Shown here piece by piece: positions 20,817-31,194 of a stretch of DNA of 64,000 bases; the first letter of the stretch is position 1; each line of letters begins with the position of its first letter. The stretch is from Mytilinidion resinicola (lineage: Eukaryota > Ascomycota > Dothideomycetes > Mytilinidiales > Mytilinidiaceae). The stretch lies in the NCBI RefSeq assembly GCF_010093595.1, contig NW_022985439.1, positions 2,210,088-2,274,087 on the forward strand, read 5' to 3'. The notes below the pieces were generated by a model. It did not search any database, was not told the origin of the DNA, and saw nothing but the letters and a program-made list of their open reading frames with translations. A program made the position numbers and the translations under genes.

Positions 20817-23800
20817 TCAACATACAGTCTCCTCGTTCATCCAAGGTGTACTTTCTATAACCAACTGTCCGTGATCATCACGTGTCAAGCGTGAGGTTTG
20901 GGATTGCCACATTTGATGAAATACAAAAGCTAACATGAAAGGCTGCTTTACGATAGTTACTGTCTTCTTTCGAATCTCGGCGACTTGCATCTCAAGGTCC
21001 TCACACTCCTTCAATCGTCCTTGCTTTTTATAGGTAGCTGCCAGGCGCTCCATGCTAGCAAGCGAATGGTGATGCTCCATACCTAGCGCCCTGATCCGGA
21101 TCGCTAATACTTGCACCCCAAGCTTCTCGGCCTTGGCCAACTGCTCATCATCAAGATAAATCGATGCCAGATTGGTCATGCTGGTCAAGGTATGATGATG
21201 CTCCGGGCCTAGCACTTTTTTGCGCAACTCCATCACCTGCAACCCAAGCTCCTCTGCCTCAGTCAATCGACCCTGACTATGGTATGTCGATGACAGATGA
21301 GCCATACTCGTCAAAGTTGAGAAGTGCTCCGGCCCCAACAGCGCCTTGCGAGCCGTTACTACTTGCGCCTGGAGCGCTTCGCTCTCGTCCAGTCGGCCTT
21401 GGTTGTGGTAGCTAACTCCCAGGTTGCTCATGCCGCTAAGCGTGTGTGGATGATCTTTTCCTAGCACCTTTATACGAACGTTCATCACCTGAACCAGCAA
21501 CTCTTCGGCGTCTTGATACCGGCTCTGATTGTTGTACGTGTGTGCCAGGTTGCCAATACTAAGGAGAGTGTCGGGATGCTCGACACCGAACACCTTCTTT
21601 CGCGCGGTTATTACCTGCTTGCCAAGCTCTTCGGCCTTCTTCCACCACCCTTGACAGTTGTACAAATACACCAGGTTACTCATGCCAACGAGAGTGTCCG
21701 GGTGTTCGCCGCCGAGAACGCGCATCCGAAGTTCCATAGTTTGTAGCTCGAGCTCTTCTGCTTCCTTCCATTGCGACAGATCGCTGTACGTCATGGCTAG
21801 GTGACTCATGGTAGACAGTGTCTCGGGATCTTCTTCGCCGAGGACCCTTCTCTGAGCCTCCATCGCCTTCAGCCCAAGTGCCTTGGACTCTTGGAACCGA
21901 CTTTGCGCGTGGTGTGTCAAAGCCAGTTTCGCAATGCTCTTAAGGGTATCTGGATGCTCCGCTCCAAGCACCTTTTTTCGATACTCCATCACTTCCCGAA
22001 AAAAGGTCTCTGCCTCGTCGAACCGACCGTCGCTGTAATAACACATTGCAATCTTCCATTCCAAGTCGATCCTGCTGGCATCTTCTTTTGCGACGAGATT
22101 CGACTCCAGGGCATGACGTGCATGAGGAAGATACATTCTCCACACGGCCCTGTTCCTGTGTTCATGGTCCGGAAACACTTCTTCCAGTCGCGCGACAGCT
22201 TTGCGAGTCCACTCAGCAAGCACACCTTCATTTCGAAGCCAGCTCCGGACTGTGAGGTGCACAAGTCGATGCATGTCAAGTGCCAAGTCTTCCGAGCGTC
22301 TGGTGATGAACGAGTAGGCGCTCAATGTCCCAATCGAATCCATCTCCTTCTTTCGCGATGATCCTGGCGGAAGGAGAAGTTGAGGAACGTCTTTATGGTC
22401 AATGCAAGCCATGAAAGACATGTATTCTGCTGCAAGAGGATCGCGTTGCTGGAGCTGCCGGAATGAGATCAGCCAGATCGTGGCCACCGGGTTCTTCATA
22501 TCGGAATATCTCACGTCATCCTCGAATTCTTCGGTGAGGAGCTCGATAATCTCTTGCTCTTGGCAACTCACGAGCACCAGATAATCCTCTAGGGTAATCC
22601 CGTTCTCGTTGATGTATGCGGCTGCTTGAGCGATAGCCAGTGGGAGATAGGTAAGCCATGCAAGCATCTCCTTCGTATCCGCAGGTCTGGAATCGACAAG
22701 GTCCTTGTGGATTAGGAAATTTCGCAGCATCTGTGTAGCTGTATCTTCGGTCACTTTAGGCGCTTCAATCACATTCTGAGAGGCGAGCTTCACCCCGACC
22801 TTCCCGTCCCGTGTCGTGAAAATGACCCGTCCGTTCTTGCTCCGGGGAATGTAATCGATTAACCGAACGGATTGCTGAGTTCCCAATTTCGGCCACATGT
22901 TGATATCGTCGGCGTTATCAAAGACCAGGACCCAATGACCTGCGCTGTCCTCACTCAAGTAGTCCTGCACAATTTTTTTAATGTCGACATCTTTGCCCCC
23001 AGAATCTCGAATTCTAAACTGTCCGAGCAACAGCATGGTATCCTTGATCCAAACTCTCCATGCTAGTAGCTTGTATCCAAATGGCCGAGCGATTATCGTG
23101 CTTCTCCCTCAGCCGAGAGAGGAATTCCAGCACAAGCTTGCGTCTTTCCTCCTTCTCCCAGCCCAGAGATTGCGGCTTTTGTGAATTGATTGTTGGAAAA
23201 GAGAGCCTTGTGAAGTTCAGCAAGCTCAGACTCGCGATCGGTGAGACGAATATTTCTTTCAAAAGGCACAATCCACTGATTGACTTGGGGCTGAAGATCT
23301 GAATTCTTGTCGAAATGGGGGTTCTTCGAATGCATCTCGATTTCGGATTGGAGGCGACGAAGCGCGTGGTGCTCTCCTTCGCCATAGATTGCCGGCATGT
23401 GGACGTCGAACATGCCAAACAGAGAATACACCTTGTCTTCCTCGCGTGTAGTCTCTCTCTTTGTCCTCCAAGACATCCTCTCGGCAATACTAAAGTAAGA
23501 AAGAGGAATTCCTCGAAGAGCAGAGATGGGGATTGCTGTGATTTCGGAAAGCGGTCTTTCCAGCGATTTCTTAGAGCCAAGCGGTTTTCCTTCTCGGGAA
23601 AAGAATTCAACTAAAGGAGGAGCAAGAAGCTCTTGAAGAGTCCAGCCTCGAGTAAACCACCGGCTCCGTCGTAGTTGGGAGTCTCTGTGGTCTAAATCGT
23701 TATTTTCCAGGTGTACAGAAACGTCGGTAAGAAGCACGTAGCACTTGGTCGAGCGTCGATACCAGCTGAACATGGAATTGATGGCTTCGCTCAGCTCAGC

Positions 23801-23833
23801 GCTGCTCGATTTGTCGATGCAGCATGCGTCACC
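20817..23833 (-). pseudogene. HET - NB-ARC - TPR (NLR-like) gene, frameshifted and headless
   Basis: Read 23833 to 20817. It starts within a HET domain (CCIDKSSSAELSEAINSMF), continues through GWTLQELLAPP and KVYSLFGMFDVHMPAIYGEG, then an NB-ARC P-loop (ISGLGEGGKTQ), an LVFDNADD Walker B-like motif and FTTRDG. At least eight kinesin-light-chain-type TPRs follow (recurring 'VLG.EHPDTL.SM.NLA.TY..QGR..EAE'). Two single-base insertions break it, near 23136 just after the P-loop and near 23021. The three frames otherwise join perfectly. The first about 75 residues of HET are missing; a stop lies just upstream. Intact relatives are fungal STAND proteins linked to heterokaryon incompatibility. A fitting HET head exists at 28165-28311. 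Confidence 0.8.
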
Positions 23834-23879
23834 CTTACAAAACTATTTAAAGCTATTGCAGCCTTGGCAAAAAAGTAAA

Positions 23880-24470
23880 CATCCATTTTTAATTACATTA
23901 CTCATCCCTAGACTGTTTTCTATCCACTTACGTGCCGCCGAGGTGCATAGGAATAACAGCCATCCCCTGCGAAGCTAAACCAAGCCATTCTCCTAGCGTA
24001 CCCTAGGTAATAGTCGGCGGGCATATTCAGTGTGTCCAAAAGTGGGCGCTAGCTCTAAAATCCCCAAATAGGCTAACAGGGAGCCGAGCTTCTATTATAT
24101 AATGCTTCGGCTTGTAGTACAGCTTGCTACCTCCCTTCTTATTTAGTATTTCTATATCGCGGCTATAGTTTTATATATAAAAATACTTTCGTTAGATCGA
24201 CTCCCTAATACTCGACGCCGTATAGCTAATTTCTTAGAGCAGCAACCGCGGAGTTAAGAGAAGTTCGAGAGGTATTACTCAGGTTGAAAATTGATGTGAA
24301 CTCTGTCTTATTTCGGGGGCCCGAAGGCCAAACTATATACTACGTAGGAAGTGACTGTATGCATAGGCAGAAGCACTAATTGGAGGCAGCAGTAGGCAGC
24401 ATTAGGCAGGGTAGGCCACCGTACCCCAACCCCTCTCTGTAGAAGTTGTAACTGGCTAGGCATGTAGGCA
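23880..24470. other. TA-rich, RIP-like repeat relic
   Basis: High density of TA dinucleotides (tatataaaaata, ttatataatg words) and no coding potential, unlike the flanking genes. This is the appearance of a repeat mutated by RIP. The element class cannot be told. It lies exactly where the HET part of the adjoining pseudogene stops matching. Confidence 0.45.
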
Positions 24471-24711
24471 GCTACTATGCCAGCAACTCCAAGTCTGTAC
24501 GTAGGTGACCGTGAACCGTATGAGTTGTTGATCCTAGGTTGTAGCTGTTACAACCCGAGTGTATTAAGATGCGCCCGTCGCTCAGTTGGAGAGATCGCGT
24601 AGGAACAGAACTTGGTTTGAGATCTTCTGGCGCTGGAAGACGGATCTTTGGCTGTGATGGAATGATAGTGTTGGCTTCCGTGTAGCCAATTTTGTCCACT
24701 ACTGGCAGTCC

Positions 24712-27700
24712 TCAGTCCTGATCCAAACGCTTGAACTCACGTTGCGCTAGCTCGCCATCAGCCTTCCGTTTGCGAGGCTCACACTCTCGACCACCTCCTG
24801 CTGTGGTGATAAGATCCAGTATTGGTTGTCCAAGGGCACCGGGAAATGCTTTGGGTATGCGTTCCGCCAGAGACCAACGGTTTCTATCTAAGAGATCGTT
24901 GTCCAGCATTAACACTGTCTTAACAGTCTTTGCGGTGACTTTTGCAAGAAACCGGAGCTTCTCTGGCCTTATTGTCCTAGGGTCTATTCCATTAATTATT
25001 TCGTAGGTGACCTCTAAGGTGTCCAAGAGGAAAAGATAGAGTTCCACGCCCTGGAGATCGGACACGCCGAGAAAATCATCTAGCGCTATCAAGCACTTGC
25101 TGGGATGTCTTTGAGGATGGAAGAACAACGCTTTGATAAAATGGCCGGATGGCATTGTCGATCTCGTCCATTTTTCATTCCCGTGTCTGTCCGCAATTCT
25201 GCCCACATATCTCTCTATTGACGATAAAGAGATAGCCGTATCTTTGTCCGTATTCTCGGGTGTAGGAGGTGCCGAGTCCTCCATATATTTCAGGTCAAAA
25301 ACGTCTCCGGTAGACTCAAATCTGTTCGCACCATGACTAAGGAATACGGAGAATAGTCCGCTGTCTATAGCTTGATGAAAGTGGTCCTTGTTACCATCTC
25401 GGCAAGTTCGCTCAATAAAAGCAGTCCATGGTGATACCGACGCAGGCGCACTCGGTCCAGTATTCGGGTCCTGGCCAGATTCCAGCAGATGCCGGATCGT
25501 TTGGACATGTTTTGTCGTCAAGATAGGCTGCTTGATAACAACGCTGAGGGGCGGCTCGTTCAAGCTGTCAAAGTAATGTGCGCTGTCCTTGAGTTTCCTG
25601 ATGACGTATCTGTCGACCCCGGCGCGGAGCAGTGCTTCTCGAAACTGGAAGTCTGGGGATTCATCGCAGAAATTGGTCGCTCCGTCGCATAATGTGACGT
25701 CTGAGTCATTCGCAAAATTCCATCCTAGCATGTCTTCGCCCGATTGTAAAGGCGACAGCTGCATGTATTCAAGGGTTTCGAGCAGTTCGCCTGCTGCGTC
25801 TTCCGAGTCTTCAAGCGCGTCGCTTGCGTACTGTAGTAAATCATCTAACAGATTCGAGCTCATCGAGTCTCGGGAGATTGTTTCGGGGCTACATTTGAGT
25901 GTTGCCACCCAAGCCCTCAGTGTTGAGAGATTTGCCGAGAAACCGCGTTTCGTCTTCGCTCCGAGGTAGTCACTCATCTCGCGGGTGAACAAGAAGTCCC
26001 GCACTGTTCGATGGAGGAATTCGACGAAAGCGCCCTTGATGCTCAATAGGCCTCCACATCTTGCATTGACACGTCGTCGGCACTCGTCTTGCAAAGCATC
26101 CAACTCGGCTTGAGAAAGCTCTGAGACGGGCATGGTTACCGCAAACTCCTCATCGTCGTGTTCGTATTCGTGCATACTGTAGATAAGGAAATGAAGCGGC
26201 TGCTTCGCGTTGACTGCTATGCTTAGGAAACTGGCCATCTTTTCGTAATAGATCGGATCAACAACCTCCAACATGTGCTTGAAAAAACGTTCGAGGTCAG
26301 TAGGAAGACTCTCTAGCCGTTTGCGGAGATCTTGCATTGTGTCACCATTCGTCAAGCCATCCCGAAGAGACTTCGTCACCAGAAAGACCCATAAGAACAC
26401 GCCTTGGGCCTTGCTGGTAATGTCATCGATGATTGATTGCTTATCGGTTGCTCCAAAACGGCCAGTGTTCCATCTTTGGTGCTCCGTCAATCGGCTCTCC
26501 GTGTATCGTAGAATGTCGTTCCGTGTCAGATCTTCCATGTAAATCTTTCGCATTGGATCATTTCCAAAAGCATCATAGAAGACGTTCCACGGCCGGCTAG
26601 CGAGACACAGCTTGATGTTTGGGGACTGAGAAAGATCCTTGAGGGTTTCGCAAAGTTTGGAATGATCGCCATCAAACTCGTCAATGCCGTCTATGAAGAA
26701 GCAATATCGGACGGGCAGATTCGGGTGATTGGAAAGAGCGTTTAAAGTAGAAAGCAGTTCGGAATTTGTCCAGTGGGTATGCTCCTCGTTTTTTCCTGGA
26801 TGTGTTTGCGCCCAGCGCACAGGACACACTTCTGGGATCAGCATTGGACAGACGCGAAATATCTCATAGACTAAAGTCTGGAATAGACCTTCATGAGACT
26901 TTTGCATGGGCGTGCCCGCGCTCCAGAAGTAATGAGTCGCAATCACTAGTTTCACTCCGCTGGACCACTCCTCAAGCATGGCTCTGGTCGTTTCATGGTC
27001 GGCGAGAAATTTCATGAGTGTTGACTTGCCGGATCCTGGTTTCCCGCTCACCCAAAAGATCCCATCCCCACCTTTGAGCCATTCGGGAAACCGGTGGTCG
27101 GAATCGCGCTCGGGGTCTTTAGGGAGATCAATCATCCATCGAAACGTTTTTTCATGGGCCAATGGAATATTGTCGTGGCGCACTGGTCGGGAAGGGAAAT
27201 TCAAGCTTCTCAAAACGGCCTGCTCTCTTGCAACATGCCCAAGCTCTTGCTCGGTGAGAGCAATACTTGATATTCCTGCCGTTAGTGTATCGATTTGGTT
27301 CGAAGTCAACAGCGAGGTCCGGCTGTGTCGAAAGATGCTAGAGTTCCCGGAGGATAATATCTCTTCTCGCGATGGACCCACAATACTAGACTGATTCGCA
27401 GACAGCTCTTCGTTGATTTTTGTCGTTGTCGATGTCAGATGCTGGAGCGTATTTGAGATTGCATCGAGTTTCGAGTTCTGGTCAAGTTTTAAACGGTAAC
27501 TCTCCTCCCTCAACATTGTCACTGTTCTCATTAGAGTAGATTGTTGGTCACTGAATACCACCTGTTAGTCTGATAGATTGATGCGCGTCTCTTAGTGCTG
27601 CGAAATACCTGAATATTGGGAAGAAGTGGAAGGCCAGAACTCGTTGGAATCGGTCCAGCCGGGATTCCAGGTCAGCGATTTTCTTGCTCCCCCATATGTC

Positions 27701-28090
27701 CTCTAGTGCGGCCACGAAGCTTCTGAAGCGCCGCCACCGCCCGCCCTGTAATTTCAGCTTCTGGAGCGTGTGTAATAGCTGGTCGCATAGCGCTTTGCAC
27801 TCCTTTGCTAGTTCGTGCAAAGCGTTGATGTGAGCTAAGTTCTCTGGTGTCTGGGCAACAGTAGGAAGTCCTCGTGTTGCTGAACGTTGGCTGACTTGGG
27901 TGGTGCCTGGGCTCTGCAAGCTTGAACTGAGATCTCCCAGTCTTTGATAGATCTTCTCTAGCTCAACGTTCTTCTCGGAAAGGCCACTCGCTGAATGGTA
28001 TGCCTCAACTCCAGATGACAGCAGGCTAGAAGTGAATTGGATGAACTGTACCACGTTGCCAGCCACTCCAAGAGCCGCCAAGGCCTCCAT
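24712..28090 (-). CDS. NACHT-domain STAND protein (NLR-like)
   Basis: Two exons, 28090-27609 and 27550-24712, with a 58-bp intron (GTATTT, AGACTAAC branch, TTCAG); 1106 residues. Residues 1 to about 160 form an alpha-helical SesA/Helo-like N-terminal effector-type domain (MEALAALGVAGNVVQFIQF). A helical linker precedes the NACHT domain, with Walker A GKPGSGKST near residues 330-338 and Walker B FFIDGIDEFDGD. The 'LCLASRPWNVF' and 'FLHRTVRDFLF' motifs are typical of fungal NACHT proteins. The C-terminal about 400 residues show no recognisable ANK, WD40 or TPR repeats. Such proteins sense ligands and trigger incompatibility or defence cell death. The reading frame is intact, in contrast to the neighbouring NLR pseudogene. 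The start is the first ATG after the detached HET head. Confidence 0.85.
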
Positions 28091-28164
28091 CGCTATGCAA
28101 TTGTGCTAGAACGAGTCAGGCATTCGATGAAGACAAAGATTGAGATGTTGCGCATTGAGAAGAC

Positions 28165-28311
28165 AGTTGATGTAGAATTGATGACGTCTTGAAAAGTGGC
28201 CTCATGATTACCCCGCCAGGTGTGGGACAGGATCGCGTAACTGGGAACGTCACGGTCAACAAAGTAGGTCAAGCTGAAGCTTCCATCGCCATTTATTCGC
28301 AATAGGTGCAT
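28165..28311 (-). pseudogene. Detached N-terminal HET-domain fragment
   Basis: ATG at 28311 begins MHLLRINGDGSFSLTYF and continues through VPSYAILSHTWRGNHEATFQD, the canonical first about 48 residues of a HET protein. Homology ends near 28165 and the frame then runs out just before the NACHT gene. The missing remainder of such a protein is found, same strand, at 23833-20817. The fragment now forms the upstream region of the NACHT gene. Confidence 0.7.
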
Positions 28312-28410
28312 CCTCTGATTTCGTATGACTTTATCGAGTTTTGGCGGGCAATGAAGAGGTCACTTGAAGATCGATGCGCGAGATTAGGCTGCAACTCTTG
28401 TACTTTCTCC

Positions 28411-28710
28411 CACTGTGCCACACAGATGCAGGCTGTGTGTACGAGCCAGAGCGGCGTTTGATATGGGGGTGGGGCGCTAAGGTCTTCCCGCGTCCGGTGA
28501 TCTCGCGCGAAAGTCAAGCCACAGGGTCAGCCGTAATAGAGGGGTAATTATTGAGTAAAACGGCTGGAGTAACGCGCCCCCGTGAGCTTAGTCCCGGTAA
28601 GACGCGCTCTAAGCGCTCTAACAAGGGGTTTTCCCCACTCTAACTCCTCCTATTTCCCTGGTGGCGTCGAATCCGTGCTGAATCACCCGGGCGCAGGAAG
28701 GAGCTGTCAG
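28411..28710. repeat. Dispersed repeat, copy 1
   Basis: Diverged copy of 33471-33714, same orientation. Shared words include ACTGTGCCACA, AGATGCAGG, GCGTTTGATATGGGGG, GGCGCTAA, GGCTTCCCG-like, CAAGCCAC, GGGGTAAT and CAGGAAGGAGCTGT. It lies upstream of the HET head, as the second copy lies upstream of the DUF3176 gene. No coding capacity; origin unknown. Confidence 0.7.
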
Positions 28711-29146
28711 GGCTGCACTTGCGTATTTTTCACCCTGAAAGGCAAGAGGGCCTTCCCGGGAGCCTCGGAGCGATCTTCCTCCGAGACCATCAGCTTCGCG
28801 ACCGTGGCCCACCACCTCCTAGCCCCCTTTGGCACGCTATCTTAAGCATAAGTCTTCACCGGATCAAGTCAGCGCCAGCGACTTGCCGCCCGCCCCTGGT
28901 CTGCCTCACACTTCCGCTAGGATCCACTCCTTTCCGCTCTTGAGTTTACGGGATCGACTAGCGTGCTAAGGGGGCCTCATGAGCTGGCAGAAAGAACACG
29001 CCGTCTCTCTTGTCCTGTCCAAGTGTCCTGTCTAAGTGTCCTCAGCCTTTCCTATTTCACACCGTTTCAACTCGACATGGCTATGCTATAGCTTCTTTTT
29101 GCCTTGCCTCGACACCATACTGCTGGTTCGGCGCGCCGGAACCAGG

Positions 29147-29597
29147 CGTCCAGGGCGACCTGTTCATTCTCCTGTCGCAGGATCGCTGGGTGCGCGTCCG
29201 CGGGCCAGTCGACGATCTCAAGGCACTCACGTCTGGGACGTGGTTAAGCGAGCCCACAACGCTCGAGACGTTCTTTGGCGCAGTAGCCAAGCTGCTCGTT
29301 TATGCGAACGTGGCCGTCGCGGGGCATGCGACGGACGCTGGCGTCTATACTATCGTGTCTATGTTGCTCGTCAACGGCGGGCTGTTGGCGTTGGACAATC
29401 TCCGGGTCCGGAGCTTGACCATGTACGGGAGGACGATGGAGGCTGTAGGCGAGCCAAAGAGGTATTTCAGGAGGAGAGATCTGGCAGAGCAGTTGATTAA
29501 GGAGTCGGGGAGGAATGATTGGGCGGTAGCGATGGGCTTGATTGTCAAGGATAAAGCGTCGACGGAGAAGGATGAGGGGGTTAGGGTGACTATGTGA
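29147..29597 (+). pseudogene. 5'-truncated fungal membrane-protein fragment
   Basis: An open frame ending at 29597. The part from about GVQGDLFILLSQD through VRGPVDDLKALTSGTWL to TMYGRTMEAVGEPKRYFRRR and EQLIKESGRNDWAVAMGL matches the C-terminal portion of a common uncharacterised fungal multi-pass membrane protein. No ATG precedes this block in frame, and the upstream residues look unrelated. So the N-terminal majority has been lost. The remaining frame has no stop, suggesting recent truncation, or selection on some chimeric product. Confidence 0.6.
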
Positions 29598-29723
29598 TGA
29601 TGTTTTGCTCAAGTTAAGTTATTATTTCAGGCGTTAAACCGGGTAACGCGCGAGAAGGGAATCCGCAATAAGTAATCAAAGCTGATTATAGTTCGTTAAT
29701 GACGACCGGACTACTATCAGTTA

Positions 29724-30761
29724 GGGCGCCATTGATCAGACATACCCCCTCTGTTACTCGGACATACCCATTTCGTTACGCGGACATACCACGTGACCTC
29801 CTGACGTTTTAATTGGTTTAATACTTATACCACCGTCCTGTTATTTGACCAGCAGCTAGGTTAACGAGCCGACTCCATTTCCGAATCTATTCACCTACAC
29901 CCCCGCTATACCACCCTCTCACGTCCGGTGACTTAACGTGAACACGAAGCCACAGGCTCAATAGGTAGAATTAGGTCTCAAAATTTAGAGGGTAGCCTAT
30001 TTCTAGACTGAAGAGTACCGTCTACCCAGTCTAAGCTTGCGTATACTTGCATAACACCACATGAGGTCCCCTAGTACGTTATCAAGAAGTGGAAAATGGC
30101 AGTTTTGATAAGCTTGATAGCTCACCAAGCCACATAGACTGAGTTAGAATACACGGCCACTTTACGGTCAACGGGGCCTGGTAGCCGAGTTAAGGTTGCT
30201 GAAAGCATAGTACTCTAAGCATTACTTCCAAGATTATGACCCCTCTTCTACATTTGCGCGCTAAGCCATGGCACGTGAGAGGGGGCTGTAGAGCTGCCCC
30301 TTCGGCCCCTTCGAGCTATGTCGTGAGGCAACTAGTTGAAGCAACTCGTGAGGCAGTACGTACGGCTGTGCGGGTCTCTGGTACAACTAGCTATACATAC
30401 AGATTCACGTACGACTTACACAGGCGGAACTCATGTACGGCCGAAGGAACCGGAGAGGCTAACTACGCGATAAAACAGAAAGGCTATACGTACGGCTTCA
30501 CGTGCGGCCTCACGTGCGGCTGTATATATACAGATGCGTAAAATTGGAAGGCTACATAATATGTCCGGCGGCGTGAAACGGATAGGATGAACTTTGGATG
30601 AAAGCCTCGTAGGAATTCAAACACCGGAGCGCTCCTCCAAGCCCTCAGAGCCAGTTAGAACGTTAGGGGATCATGTGGAGTCATACTGTATGCCCGCGCA
30701 ATAGAAAGATTACGTCCAAGTAAGAAAGGGGGGTGCAAAGTATGTCCAATTAGTGGCGCCC
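29724..30761. mobile_element. Decayed inverted-repeat element (MITE-like)
   Basis: The left end GGGCGCCATTGATCAGACAT and the inverted right end (30739-30761, GGGCGCCACTAATTGGACAT read on the minus strand) match closely. The left end carries three GACATACC words (29739, 29761, 29783). Inverted counterparts (TATGTCC) occur at 30560 and 30741. The interior has no convincing gene and contains short GTACGG/CACGTGCGGC repeats. A related single end occurs at 53180. Target duplication not resolved. Confidence 0.55.
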
Positions 30762-30769
30762 AATATCTA

Positions 30770-30990
30770 TACCTTCTAGCCCGAAGCTAAATAGCATGTC
30801 CGTCTTAGAGCCAGTAGAATCAATGTTACTCAATAAACAAACCTACTACGTCTTGCTCATATAGTACGGCTAACACATCGCAAGCTTCCACGCTACTCTG
30901 GGCTTGACGCGATTTGGAGGCGGATATACTCTCCTTCTCACTTCGTCTTTGGTTTTAGATAAGAAGGATGTGGCAGTCTCCATCCTTTTA
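30770..30990 (+). repeat. Partial third copy of the SLH1 downstream flank
   Basis: Diverged match to about 20350-20500: shared CTTAGAGC/CTAGAGC, CAATGTTA, CAAACCTA, CTTGCTCAT, AGTACGGCTAA and TATACTCTCC(T/C)(T/C)CTCACTTC, in the same order and orientation, with a roughly 40-bp extra stretch before TATACTCTCC. It abuts the inverted-repeat element. Confidence 0.55.
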
Positions 30991-31194
30991 ATTTAGACAA
31001 GGTTCTCAAGGAGAAGCCGACTGCCGCGGTCTGGCCTGCACAGAGTGTTGATATCGAGCTGTAACAGCCTCTATTAAGCGCAACCCTGCAAATACCACGC
31101 CATATGAGGACCTATCAGGTGTTTGGCCTATAAACGTAGCAAACGAGCTCATTATGTTGCTTCCGTAACGAACTCTCAAGCTTAAAAAATACCA

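Noticed and set aside
30236..30541. 101-codon ORF inside the inverted-repeat element
   Set aside because: Built from short GTACGG/CACGTGCGG repeats; no transposase features.
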